Below, piece after piece: positions 18,272-27,096 of a stretch of DNA of 64,000 nucleotides; the first letter of the stretch is position 1, and each line of letters opens with the position of its first letter. Origin of the DNA: Hyphomicrobiales bacterium (GTDB lineage Bacteria > Pseudomonadota > Alphaproteobacteria > Rhizobiales > Rhizobiaceae); contig UCII01000028.1 of the NCBI GenBank assembly GCA_900472485.1, positions 1,287 through 65,286 on the forward strand. Direction: 5' to 3'. The notes under the pieces are model-generated. The model saw only the letters and a list, made by a program, of their open reading frames with translations, was not told where the DNA came from and ran no database searches. Made by a program: the position numbers and the translations under genes.

Positions 18272-19975
18272 CTATGGCCGATGCGATAAAAACCAGCGGA
18301 TTTCCGGCTTTTCCGTGATCCGAAAGACGATCTCGAGCTGATCGGAAGAACGCATCCCCGAGGGATCGGCAAAGAAGATATCCTCCGCCACAAGCACCTC
18401 GTTGCCGGGCGAGGAGAAGACCCATGTCTCTCCATCCGGCGCGATCAGCAGCGCGGAATCCGTTTCCGTCTGCAAAAGGCTGATGGAAGGGTGGATATGG
18501 AAGCGTGCGGAAGCAATGCCTTCGCCCTTCGGCTTGTTCTTCTTGCCCTCCGGCACGAAGAGCCGGTCGCGGCCGGCGACGATCGTGCCTGACGCATTGA
18601 GACTGATCTCCCGCTCATGGACATAGCCGAAGGCGGTGAGATAGCCGTCATGCGCGGCGCGCACATAGTCGCGCCCGTCTTCGGTCTCAGCGCGCTCGAC
18701 GATGACCTTCTTCACGCCCGCGACCATGATCGGCCCCAGCGATTTCGATTTGGAGAACTGACAGGATGAGGTGTCGTTTAGCGTCACGGTCGAATGCGCC
18801 GCGGTCGCCCGCGCCGCCTGCATGAAGCGGTCACCAGCAAATTCGGGTGCGCCGGAATTGATGATGAAGCGCGTCTTGCCCGACGACATCTCGAAGGAGA
18901 GACAGCCGGCATGCGCCGTGCGGCTGAGATCGGTCGAAGCTGCTGCCCCGGCATCGACGATGACGACGGCCTGGCCGGCGGCCAAACGATGATACTTGGT
19001 ATGCGGCAACGCCTTGAAGGCCTGACCGGCCGTTTCGTCATAGCGCAGCACCGACATCAGCTCATTGGCGAGCGTCGATGTCGCACCGTTGAACAGCGCC
19101 AGATCACCATCCTGGTGGCGGAAGAAGCGCAGCGCCGGATACATGCGATCTATACCAGGGATCAGCCGCACCGGTACATCATGGCCGAGATTGACGTAGG
19201 TCTGCCGTAGCGGCAGCAGATCAAGCAGCAATTCCAGCGAGGCGCGCGGATTGCGCGAGATATGGCCGCCATCCGGCAGAATCTGCCGATCGATCTCGCG
19301 GTCGAGCGCCTGCCCCGCCCGTTTCAGCGTGAGGGAACTGCTCGGCATGGCGACCGAGGCCATGGCGAGCGCGATGCGCACACGAAACCGGGTGATGCCG
19401 TCTGGCGACGACGCAACGATCCGCCGCAGAAAGCGCACATGAAAGACGAGCATGCGCATGAAACGGCGGTAGAAACCGCTATCTGTACCCTGCAGGAGCA
19501 CGGGCGAATGCGACAGAAGCGCGATCAGCCGCTGCGCCGCTATATCGGGTGACCACGCAAGGCCATGTAGCCGGCGACCGTGGACCGCAATCCAGTCGGT
19601 AAGGATCGACCGCGCCATGGCCGAGGCCTGATCGCTCTTTTCCGCCCGCAAATGCCGCAGCCAGCGAAAATTATGCAGCCGGGCAGCAAAAGCCAGCGAC
19701 GGCAGCTCCAATGAGAAGGGCGAAGCACCTTGTGTTTCCAGAACGCGCCCGGCGAGCAGAATGCGGCCGTTCAAAAGCTCTTCGACGAAAAAGGGATCGA
19801 CGCTGCGCAGATCGGTCGGTGCCACGATCAGGCGCTCCGGCACACGCATCGTGTGGCGGGTGAGACGCAATCGCGTCAACGCCGCGCGGCGCGACATCCG
19901 CCGCCATGCTTCCCGCATGTATGAACTCACTAAACCCTGCCGCAGATCTGCATATTTGCTTCTGCTTACTCTCAT
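18272..19975 (-). CDS. Heparinase II/III family protein
   Basis: A 567-residue protein. The N-terminal half is an alpha-helical toroid (ending around NLGHDVPVRLIPGIDRMYPALRFFRHQDGDLALFNG). The C-terminal half is a beta-sandwich heparinase II/III-like domain starting near residue 330. It has no clear signal peptide. The family contains polysaccharide lyases for uronic-acid polymers; the substrate here is unknown. Its position between rsmB and purH is a recurring rhizobial arrangement. The exact start is uncertain: an in-frame Met follows at residue 20 (SSYMREAWRRM). Confidence 0.8.
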   Translation of the reverse strand: MRVSRSKYADLRQGLVSSYMREAWRRMSRRAALTRLRLTRHTMRVPERLIVAPTDLRSVDPFFVEELLNGRILLAGRVLETQGASPFSLELPSLAFAARLHNFRWLRHLRAEKSDQASAMARSILTDWIAVHGRRLHGLAWSPDIAAQRLIALLSHSPVLLQGTDSGFYRRFMRMLVFHVRFLRRIVASSPDGITRFRVRIALAMASVAMPSSSLTLKRAGQALDREIDRQILPDGGHISRNPRASLELLLDLLPLRQTYVNLGHDVPVRLIPGIDRMYPALRFFRHQDGDLALFNGATSTLANELMSVLRYDETAGQAFKALPHTKYHRLAAGQAVVIVDAGAAASTDLSRTAHAGCLSFEMSSGKTRFIINSGAPEFAGDRFMQAARATAAHSTVTLNDTSSCQFSKSKSLGPIMVAGVKKVIVERAETEDGRDYVRAAHDGYLTAFGYVHEREISLNASGTIVAGRDRLFVPEGKKNKPKGEGIASARFHIHPSISLLQTETDSALLIAPDGETWVFSSPGNEVLVAEDIFFADPSGMRSSDQLEIVFRITEKPEIRWFLSHRP

Positions 19976-20066
19976 TACCCGTGGTTAAAAAGAGGTTACA
20001 GATATACCAATTAAAGACATGTTCGCCGGTTTTTTAACCGTCCGGTAAAAACGATTCGAGGTGGGA

Positions 20067-21482
20067 CTAATGCGTGCGGCGAAGCACGACGGCAAAGAAG
20101 CCGTCGAGGCCGGAGGCGAAACCATCGGCAAGCGGCAGCATATCCGGCGTGGTGCGGAAGGCTCCAAGCGGCGAAATCGCCGCTTCCAGACCCGGCCAAT
20201 CGCCTGATGCGATCGGTACGCGCTCGACATTGCCAGTATCGGCAAGCAAGCGTGCAACCAGATCTTCGCCCTCTTCGGGATCGAGCGAACAGTTGGAGAA
20301 GACCACCACACCGCCCGGTTTGACCAAGGACAGGGCATGGCGAAGCAGGCGTTCCTGCAGGGCGGCCAGCTTGGCGATATCCTCCGGTCCCTTGGTCCAG
20401 AGCACATCCGGATGGCGGCGCGTCGTTCCCGTCGAGGAGCAGGGGGCATCGAGAAGAGCGGCGTCGAAAAGTTCGTCGGGCTGATATTTGCTCATATCGG
20501 CAACGACGGTTTCTGCTTCGAAGCCAAGGCGTGCCAGATTGCCGGACAGCCTCTTCAGGCGATTGGCGGATTGATCGAGAGCCGTGACCTCAGCGCCGGC
20601 GAGAATGAGTTGCGCCGTCTTGCCGCCAGGTGCTGCGCAGAGATCCACCACCCGCTTGCCGGCCAGCGAGCCGAAAAGTTTGGCCGGAATGCTGGCGGCG
20701 GCATCCTGAACCCACCACTCGCCATCCTCGAAGCCGGCCAGCGAGGGAATGGACCCTTCGAACGCGGCAAGCCGCACGCCGCCAGTCGGCAGCACCATGC
20801 CATTCAGCCGCTTTGCCCAACCCTCGGCATCGGATTTCACAGTAAGATCGATCGCCGCCGGCTCGAGCTGCGTGTCGGAAATCCTGAGCGCCGCAGGCGC
20901 GCCATAGGCAACTTCCAGGCGGGACAGGAACCAATCCGGCATGGCCGGCACCTTCGCGACCCGCTCGAGAATCTCCTGCTTCTCGCGGCCGATGCGGCGA
21001 AGAATGGCATTGACCAGCTTGGCGAAACGGCGATTGCGGGGATCACGGTTGGCCTGCTCGACGGCAAGATCGACGGCGGAATGATCCGGCACGTCGAGAT
21101 AGAGGATCTGCGTCGCACCGACAACAAGCACATGATGCAGCGCACGCGCACCCTCCGGCAGCGGTGAGTCGAGCAGCGACGATATCGCCGCCTCGATGCG
21201 CGGCAGGTGCCTAAGCGCGCTGTTCAAGATTGCTCGCACCAAAGCACGGTCGCCATCACTGAGCGTCGTATAGGCGGCGCTGCCGCCTTCGGCATCGAGC
21301 ATGCCGTCGAGTGGCGTCTTGCGGTCCAGCACGGCTCCCAGGATCTTCGACGCCGTAGCGCGGGCCGCAAGGCCGGGCTTCGGCGGAGACGAATCGACCG
21401 GCCTCGACGGCTGCGGCCGCTTGCCGGATCGTTTTCCGTCTCTGTTGGAAGCTTTGTTTTTCGTGTCAGAACTCAAGACCAA
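20067..21482 (-). CDS. rsmB: RsmB/NOP-family 16S rRNA m5C methyltransferase
   Basis: A 471-residue protein with an N-terminal NusB-like RNA-binding domain (about residues 35-165) and a SAM-dependent Rossmann methyltransferase domain. The SAM motif DLCAAPGGKT is near residue 281. The two cysteines used for m5C formation are in LDAPCSSTG (near 348) and FSNCSL (near 398). It probably methylates C967 of 16S rRNA. The frame opens with a TTG at 21482 that overlaps the end of htpX by 10 bases; another TTG is two codons in, and no ATG fits. This implies translational coupling to htpX. Confidence 0.88.
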   Translation of the reverse strand: MVLSSDTKNKASNRDGKRSGKRPQPSRPVDSSPPKPGLAARATASKILGAVLDRKTPLDGMLDAEGGSAAYTTLSDGDRALVRAILNSALRHLPRIEAAISSLLDSPLPEGARALHHVLVVGATQILYLDVPDHSAVDLAVEQANRDPRNRRFAKLVNAILRRIGREKQEILERVAKVPAMPDWFLSRLEVAYGAPAALRISDTQLEPAAIDLTVKSDAEGWAKRLNGMVLPTGGVRLAAFEGSIPSLAGFEDGEWWVQDAAASIPAKLFGSLAGKRVVDLCAAPGGKTAQLILAGAEVTALDQSANRLKRLSGNLARLGFEAETVVADMSKYQPDELFDAALLDAPCSSTGTTRRHPDVLWTKGPEDIAKLAALQERLLRHALSLVKPGGVVVFSNCSLDPEEGEDLVARLLADTGNVERVPIASGDWPGLEAAISPLGAFRTTPDMLPLADGFASGLDGFFAVVLRRTH

Positions 21483-22471
21483 GGACCCTTCGGCGGTTGC
21501 GAACCACCGCGACCCGTATTCGGCACGGAGCGCGATTTGCGCCCCGGATTAGCAGTGAAGGACGGTCCCGTCGAGCCAAAGCCGGAAGATGGGCCGGAAG
21601 ACGGCGTCATCGGCGAAGCACTGCCGCCGCCGTAGCGGGCCATGTCATGCAGCGCGGCGATGCGGTTTTCCGTGTTCGGATGGGTGGAGAACAGGTTGTC
21701 CATACGCTCGCCGGAGAGCGGATTGATGATGAACATATGCGCCGTCGCCGGATGACCTTCGGCCTCTTCGTTCGGAATATGCGCCGCGCCGCGGGCGATC
21801 TTGCCGAGCGCGGAGGCGAGCCACAGCGGATTGCCGCAGATTTCCGCGCCGCGGCGGTCGGCAGAATATTCGCGCGTCCGGCTGATCGCCATCTGCACCA
21901 GCATGGCGGCCAGGGGAGCGACAATCATCGCCACGAGTACGCCGACCATGCCGAGCGGATTGTTGTTGTCGCGGCGCCCGCCGAAGAAGAAAGCGAAATT
22001 GCCGAGCATGGAAATGGCGCCGGCAAGCGTCGCCGTGATCGTCATGGTCAGCGTGTCGCGGTTCTGCACATGGGCAAGCTCATGCGCCATCACGCCGGCC
22101 ACTTCCTCGGGCGTCAGCGCATGCAGGAGACCGGTGGAGGCCGCAACGGCGGCATTTTCGGGGTTGCGGCCCGTGGCAAAAGCGTTCGGCTGCGGGCTGT
22201 CATAGAGATAAACCCTAGGCATCGGCAGGCCGGCATTGCGGGCGAGATCGCGGACGATGCGGTAGAATTCCGGCGCGCTGCGCTCATCGACCTCCTGCGC
22301 ACCATAGGTGGACAGCACCATGCGGTCGGAATTCCAGTAGGAAAAGAAATTCATGCCGGCGGCGACGACAAATGCGATCAGCATGCCCGATTGGCCGCCG
22401 ATCAGAAAGCCGACGCCCATGAAGAGCGCGGTCATGAAGGCAAGCAGCATGGCTGTACGCATGAGATTCAT
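21473..22471 (-). CDS. htpX: Zinc metalloprotease HtpX
   Basis: A 332-residue M48B membrane protease of the inner-membrane quality-control system, facing the cytoplasm. Two N-terminal hydrophobic helices (residues 5-45) precede the HELAH zinc motif near residue 130 in VMAHELAHVQNRD. A second hydrophobic pair follows it (about 145-190). The third zinc ligand lies in SRTREYSADRRGAEIC. The Ser/Gly/Pro-rich C-terminal tail (about 40 residues) is a rhizobial extension. The ATG at 22471 has GGAG upstream. The longer frame enters a repeat. Confidence 0.94.
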   Translation of the reverse strand: MNLMRTAMLLAFMTALFMGVGFLIGGQSGMLIAFVVAAGMNFFSYWNSDRMVLSTYGAQEVDERSAPEFYRIVRDLARNAGLPMPRVYLYDSPQPNAFATGRNPENAAVAASTGLLHALTPEEVAGVMAHELAHVQNRDTLTMTITATLAGAISMLGNFAFFFGGRRDNNNPLGMVGVLVAMIVAPLAAMLVQMAISRTREYSADRRGAEICGNPLWLASALGKIARGAAHIPNEEAEGHPATAHMFIINPLSGERMDNLFSTHPNTENRIAALHDMARYGGGSASPMTPSSGPSSGFGSTGPSFTANPGRKSRSVPNTGRGGSQPPKGPWS

Positions 22472-22532
22472 CGAGAGGTCTCCAACACATCTGGTGTCCA
22501 AACCTTTTTCTTTGCGGCCGGACACGCCGGAG

Positions 22533-22643
22533 GCGGATGATTTCAGGTCTCTTCGACCTGAAATCTGAATCCGCTCCGGAATCAAAAAAAGCAGAGCATG
22601 ATGTTATCCGAAAACCGTTCACACTTTTCGGCATCATGCTCTA
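22533..22643. repeat. ~110-bp interspersed repeat, copy 1
   Basis: It begins GGATGATTTCAGGTC, with an inner palindrome CAGGTC...GACCTG, and ends CACTTTTCGGCATCATGCTCT. AGAGCATGATG near the middle pairs with CATCATGCTCT at the end. Closely similar copies are at 49440-49540 and 58201-58313. Here it lies between divergent htpX and the DUF1674 gene. The second half is a strong hairpin. Confidence 0.85.
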
Positions 22644-22695
22644 TGATTTGGCTATTCCTCCCTCCATTTCAATATTCCGGAGGTCATACGAGACC

Positions 22696-22923
22696 ATGCA
22701 GACAGCAGATAACGACAACAATATCGACACCGAAGCCGGCGAAGCGACCCGCAAGCCGCTCTCGCCCGCCGCCAAGCGCGCCCTTGCCGAAGCCGAGGAG
22801 CGCCGCAAAGCGCAGGAAGCTCAAGCACAGGCCGAACTTCCCCCCGAAATCGGTGGCCGCGGCGGCGCCGACCCCGCCCGATTTGGGGACTGGGAAATCA
22901 ACGGCCGGGCTATCGATTTTTGA
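22696..22923 (+). CDS. DUF1674 protein, SDHAF4/Sdh8-like assembly factor
   Basis: A 75-residue soluble protein. The charged, Ala/Glu-rich N-terminal half is followed by the conserved C-terminal block PPEIGGRGGADPARFGDWEINGRAIDF, the signature of DUF1674. The mitochondrial relatives (SDHAF4/Sdh8) help flavinated SdhA join succinate dehydrogenase. The bacterial role is probably similar but is inferred. The ATG at 22696 is preceded by GGAGG; the longer frame upstream is repeat sequence. No sdh genes are nearby. Confidence 0.85.
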   Translation: MQTADNDNNIDTEAGEATRKPLSPAAKRALAEAEERRKAQEAQAQAELPPEIGGRGGADPARFGDWEINGRAIDF

Positions 22924-22960
22924 GATCAGGTTAGGTTAGCCATCGTTCGATGAAAGAATA

Positions 22961-23953
22961 ATGCCTGTAGGTTTTGCTCAAGGTCTGTCCTTTGATAGGA
23001 AGCGCGCAAACTGGAGCCGCACGAGCCACCGCCCTCTGGCTTGGTGCGCGTGGTATCCGGCCGATGATGATGCAGTCGAAATTGCACCTTCGCCGTCCTG
23101 GTTTAAGCAAAAGCCGGTCGCGCCCAACGCGCCGGTGAAGAGATCGACCGATCCGCGCCCTTTGGTGTTGCTGTCTCACGGATCGGGCGGCCTTGCCATC
23201 GGGCTGGAATGGCTCGGACATCGCCTGGCGCAGTCGGGCTTCGTGGCCTTGGGCATCGACCATCACGGCCATACAGGTTCGGAACCCTACAGGGCTGAGG
23301 GGTTCCTCTGTCTCTGGGAGCGTGCAACTGATCTGACCGCCTTGCTCGATGCCAATGACTGGAGAGAGGTTTTAGGCGGGACCGTCGAAGACCATGCCTG
23401 CGTTGCAGGCTTCTCCGCCGGCGCCTATACCGCGATGCTGCTTGTCGGTGCGCGCGTCGCATACTCTCAATTCGAACCCGATAACCCTCAGAAGAGCCCC
23501 ATACGTGGCCCGAGAGAATTCCCCGATTTGGTGGATCGCATTCCTTCGCTTCTTCAGGACGAGATGTTCCTGGAATCCTGGAATCGACGACGAGACAGCT
23601 TCAAGGATGACAGATTGAAAGCCGCTTTGGCGATCGCGCCGGGTCGGTCGGTTCTCGGCTTTGCCAGGGAAAGCCTCGAAGAAATAACAGCACCCGTTCA
23701 GATCGTTGGCGGCGACGCAGATATTATAGCGCCGGCCCGCGAATGCTGTACATGGCTCCACGAGAATCTGCGCTCGAGTTCCCTTGAAATCATGGGCGGC
23801 GGAGTGGGCCATTATACGTTTTTGCCTGAGCCTACATCACAAGGCCTCAAGGCCGCACCAGCAGTCTTTACCGACATTGCTGGCTTGGTGCGAGAAAACG
23901 TGCATAACCATGTTGCCCAAATGGCAATTGCTTTTTTCAGCACTGCGAAATGA
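22961..23953 (+). CDS. Alpha/beta hydrolase, dienelactone hydrolase-like
   Basis: A 330-residue alpha/beta hydrolase. The oxyanion region LLSHGSGGLAIGLEWLGHRLAQSGF starts near residue 69. The nucleophile elbow GFSAG is near residue 149, and a likely catalytic His is in GGGVGHYTFLPE near residue 285. It resembles PAF-acetylhydrolase/dienelactone-hydrolase-type esterases. No signal peptide is visible. The codon use is less GC-biased than in neighbouring genes, which may mean later acquisition. Substrate unknown. It is convergent with acsA, with a perfect palindrome between them. Confidence 0.8.
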   Translation: MPVGFAQGLSFDRKRANWSRTSHRPLAWCAWYPADDDAVEIAPSPSWFKQKPVAPNAPVKRSTDPRPLVLLSHGSGGLAIGLEWLGHRLAQSGFVALGIDHHGHTGSEPYRAEGFLCLWERATDLTALLDANDWREVLGGTVEDHACVAGFSAGAYTAMLLVGARVAYSQFEPDNPQKSPIRGPREFPDLVDRIPSLLQDEMFLESWNRRRDSFKDDRLKAALAIAPGRSVLGFARESLEEITAPVQIVGGDADIIAPARECCTWLHENLRSSSLEIMGGGVGHYTFLPEPTSQGLKAAPAVFTDIAGLVRENVHNHVAQMAIAFFSTAK

Positions 23954-23958
23954 GAAAC

Positions 23959-23985
23959 TTAGGCGAGAGCCGAGCTCTCGCCTAA
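23959..23985. terminator. Perfect palindrome between convergent genes
   Basis: TTAGGCGAGAGC-CGA-GCTCTCGCCTAA is a 12-base-pair perfect hairpin just past the hydrolase stop and before the acsA end. It lacks a long T run on either side. It probably acts as a bidirectional terminator or mRNA 3' stabiliser. Confidence 0.6.
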
Positions 23986-24015
23986 TGTCAAATGACCCGG
24001 TGCGCCTGGCTCAAC

Positions 24016-25974
24016 CTACGCCGCATCCGCCTTGTTCTGCCTATTGGCGATCAGATCATCGACCACAGCCGGATCGGCAAGTGTCGAGGTATCGCCAAGC
24101 GCGCCGAAATCATCCTCGGCGATCTTGCGCAGGATGCGACGCATGATCTTGCCGGAGCGGGTCTTCGGCAGGCCGGGGGTGAACTGGATCTTGTCCGGCG
24201 AGGCGATGGGGCCGATTTCGGCGCGAACGTGCTTCACCAGCTCCTGCCGCAACGCTTCTGTGCCTTCCATCCCGACCATCAGCGTTACATAGCAATAGAT
24301 GCCCTGACCCTTGATCGAATGCGGATAGCCGACGACGGCGGCTTCCGACACATGCTTATGGGATACGAGTGCCGATTCCACTTCCGCCGTGCCGAGGCGG
24401 TGGCCCGAGACATTGAGCACGTCGTCGACGCGGCCGGTGATCCAGTAATAGCCGTCCTCGTCGCGGCGGCAGCCGTCGCCGGTAAAATATTTGCCCTTGT
24501 AGGTGGAGAAATAGGTCTGGATGAAGCGCTCGTGGTCACCATAGACGGTGCGCATCTGGCCCGGCCAGCTGTCGGCGATGACGAGATTGCCGTCGGCCGC
24601 CCCTTCCAGCACATTGCCCTCATTGTCGACCAACTGCGGCTGCACGCCGAAGAAGGGCAAGGTGGCTGAACCGGCCTTGAGATCGGTCGCGCCCGGAAGC
24701 GGCGTGATCATATGGCCACCCGTTTCCGTCTGCCACCAGGTATCGACGATCGGGCAGCGGCTGTCACCGACCACCTTGTAATACCATTCCCATGCCTCAG
24801 GATTGATCGGCTCGCCGACCGTGCCGAGGATACGCAGGCTGGAGCGTGAAGCGCGCTTGACGAACTGATCGCCGGCGCCCATCAGCGAACGGATCGCCGT
24901 GGGCGCGGTATAGAAGATATTGACCTTGTGCTTGTCGATGACAGCCCAGAAGCGACCCTGGTCGGGATAGTTCGGCACGCCTTCGAACATCAGCGAGGTC
25001 GCCGCATTGGCGAGCGGCCCATAGACGATATAGGAATGGCCGGTCACCCAGCCGACATCGGCCGTGCACCAGTAGATATCGCCGGGATGATAGTCGAACA
25101 CATATTCATGCGTCATCGCCGCATAGACGAGATAGCCGGCCGTCGTGTGCAGCACGCCCTTCGGCTTGCCGGTCGAGCCGGAGGTGTAGAGAATGAACAG
25201 CGGATCTTCCGCCCTCATTTTCGCCGGCGGGCAATCCGCCTTCACCTTGGCGGTTTCCTCGTGATACCAGACATCGCGGCCGGGCTCCCAGGCAACCTTA
25301 CCGCCGGTGCGGCGCACGGCAATCACGGTCTTGACCGCAACCTGCTGCTTGGCGGCGATCTGAATTGCCTTGTCGGTGTTTTCCTTCAGCGGAATGGACT
25401 TGCCGCCGCGGACTCCTTCATCGCAGGTGATGACGACGGTCGAGACGCAATCGACGATACGGCCGGCAAGCGCCTCCGGCGAGAAGCCGCCAAAGACCAC
25501 CGAATGCACCGCGCCGATGCGGGCGCAGGCCAGCATCGCATAAGCGGCTTCCGGGATCATTGGCATGTAGATGGTAACGCGGTCGCCCTTCTTGACGCCG
25601 TGCTTCTTCAAGACATTCGCCAGCCGGCAGACCTGCTCGTAGAGCTCGTTATAAGTGATCTTTTTGTCGATATAGGGATTGTCGCCTTCCCAGATGAAGG
25701 CGACGCGATCGCCATGCTTCTTCAGATGCCGGTCGATGCAATTATAGGAGACGTTGGTGACGCCGTCCTCGAACCACTTGATCGAGACCTGGCCGGTAAA
25801 GGATGTGTTCTTGACCTTCGTGTAGGGCTTGAACCAGTCGATGCGCTTGCCGTGCTTGCCCCAGAATTTGTCGGGATCCTCGACGCTCTGCTCATACCAT
25901 TTCTGGTACTTCGCCTTGTCGATCAGGGCGCGCGCCTTGACCGGTTTGGTCACGGGATGGATCTTCTCCGACAT
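24016..25974 (-). CDS. acsA: Acetyl-CoA synthetase
   Basis: A 652-residue AMP-forming ligase that turns acetate, ATP and CoA into acetyl-CoA. The P-loop-like YTSGSTGKPKG is near residue 265. Further landmarks are DTWWQTETGG and TGDGCRRDEDGYYWITGRVDD with the hinge Asp. The C-terminal lysine of TRSGKIMRR, near residue 610, is the site of reversible acetylation in this family. I chose the ATG at 25974 (MSEKIHP), preceded by GAGGAAACA. It is divergent from trcR across 223 bases of shared regulatory space. Confidence 0.96.
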   Translation of the reverse strand: MSEKIHPVTKPVKARALIDKAKYQKWYEQSVEDPDKFWGKHGKRIDWFKPYTKVKNTSFTGQVSIKWFEDGVTNVSYNCIDRHLKKHGDRVAFIWEGDNPYIDKKITYNELYEQVCRLANVLKKHGVKKGDRVTIYMPMIPEAAYAMLACARIGAVHSVVFGGFSPEALAGRIVDCVSTVVITCDEGVRGGKSIPLKENTDKAIQIAAKQQVAVKTVIAVRRTGGKVAWEPGRDVWYHEETAKVKADCPPAKMRAEDPLFILYTSGSTGKPKGVLHTTAGYLVYAAMTHEYVFDYHPGDIYWCTADVGWVTGHSYIVYGPLANAATSLMFEGVPNYPDQGRFWAVIDKHKVNIFYTAPTAIRSLMGAGDQFVKRASRSSLRILGTVGEPINPEAWEWYYKVVGDSRCPIVDTWWQTETGGHMITPLPGATDLKAGSATLPFFGVQPQLVDNEGNVLEGAADGNLVIADSWPGQMRTVYGDHERFIQTYFSTYKGKYFTGDGCRRDEDGYYWITGRVDDVLNVSGHRLGTAEVESALVSHKHVSEAAVVGYPHSIKGQGIYCYVTLMVGMEGTEALRQELVKHVRAEIGPIASPDKIQFTPGLPKTRSGKIMRRILRKIAEDDFGALGDTSTLADPAVVDDLIANRQNKADAA

Positions 25975-26091
25975 TGTTTCCTCCTCAAATCCTCGCACCT
26001 CGATTTGTAACCGCGAGTGCTCTTTCCGCGCAATAAATAGCAGGTCAAACTACGACAGCAATTGGACAAAGTGCATTTCATGCGCAAAGAA

Positions 26092-26120
26092 TTGCAATTC
26101 CGCGACACTATCGCTATATA
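26092..26120 (+). promoter_or_regulatory. Probable sigma-70 promoter of trcR
   Basis: TTGCAA at 26092-26097 and TATATA at 26115-26120 are separated by 17 bases, close to the housekeeping consensus. They sit about 78 bases before the trcR ATG. Confidence 0.6.
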
Positions 26121-26197
26121 GGGCCGTATTTCCCGGACAATGTGGTGTTACACCCCGGACCGCGACACCGGCGCGGACTGACAGAAGGACTATATCC

Positions 26198-26905
26198 ATG
26201 GCTCAACAATTGCTCATGCCGAAGGCAACTGCCATCTGGCTTGTCGACAATACGGCCTTGTCATTCGACCAGATCGCGCAGTTCTGCAAGCTGCATCCGC
26301 TCGAAGTAAAGGCCATTGCCGATGGCGAAGCAGCGCAGGGCATCAAGGGCCTCGACCCGATCTCGACCGGCCAGCTGACCCGCGATGAAATCGCCCGCGC
26401 CGAAGCCAACCCGAACCACAAGCTGAAGCTTTCCGAGCCGAAGGTCCGCGTGCCGGAATCCAAGCGCCGCGGCCCGCGTTACACGCCGGTTTCCAAGCGT
26501 CAGGACCGTCCCAACGCCATCCTGTGGCTGGTGCGCAACCATCCGGAACTGAAGGATGCGCAGATTTCGCGCCTGGTCGGCACCACCAAGTCGACCATCG
26601 AGCAGATCCGCGACCGCACGCACTGGAACTCGGCCAATCTGACGCCGATGGATCCCGTCACGCTTGGCCTATGCAGCCAGATCGACCTCGACATGGAAGT
26701 CGAAAAGGCCTCGAAGGGCCGTCCGCTGCCGACTGCCGCCGAACTTGGCGCAACCCTGCAGCCGGCCCAGGAAACCGAGAAGCTCGGTTTCAGCTATGAT
26801 CGCGAAGAAGAGAAGGAAAAGGAAATCGACGCCGACGCCGTTTTCGCCAAGCTGAAGTCGCTGAAGTCGACCAGCCGCGACGACGAGGACGACGATCAGT
26901 TCTGA
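26198..26905 (+). CDS. trcR: DUF1013-family cell-cycle regulator TrcR
   Basis: A 235-residue soluble protein that is nearly universal in alphaproteobacteria and known as DUF1013/TrcR. Two helix-turn-helix-like segments are visible: ALSFDQIAQFCKLHPLEVKAIADGEA (about residues 20-45) and KDAQISRLVGTTKSTIEQIRDRTHW (about 120-145). The C terminus is a charged Glu/Lys/Asp-rich tail. It is thought to be a DNA-binding cell-cycle regulator; its exact targets are not evident here. The ATG at 26198 follows AGAAGGAC. Followed by a strong terminator. Confidence 0.88.
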   Translation: MAQQLLMPKATAIWLVDNTALSFDQIAQFCKLHPLEVKAIADGEAAQGIKGLDPISTGQLTRDEIARAEANPNHKLKLSEPKVRVPESKRRGPRYTPVSKRQDRPNAILWLVRNHPELKDAQISRLVGTTKSTIEQIRDRTHWNSANLTPMDPVTLGLCSQIDLDMEVEKASKGRPLPTAAELGATLQPAQETEKLGFSYDREEEKEKEIDADAVFAKLKSLKSTSRDDEDDDQF

Positions 26906-26931
26906 AATCCGGTATCATTGAAGATTTACCG

Positions 26932-26965
26932 AGCTCCGGTCGCAATGCGACCGGAGCTTTTCGTT
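26932..26965 (+). terminator. Rho-independent terminator of trcR
   Basis: AGCTCCGGTCGC-AAT-GCGACCGGAGCT is a perfect 12-bp stem followed by TTTTCG, starting 27 bases past the stop. Confidence 0.9.
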
Positions 26966-27096
26966 GTGCGGGCACGGCAGGCTCCCTCTCCCCGCAATTA
27001 CCATTTTCGGGACTAAAAAGTCCCGTCAAATCCCAATCCGGTCGGCTCGTGTGTTCCACGCAGCAAGGCCTTCAGACATATTTTATTTCAGCAGAA

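Noticed and set aside
19984..19999. CtrA-like site (GTAA-N7-TTAAC on the - strand) before the heparinase-like gene
   Set aside because: It has one mismatch and lies only 9-24 bases before the start codon, so it is a weak case; AT-rich spacers often give such matches.
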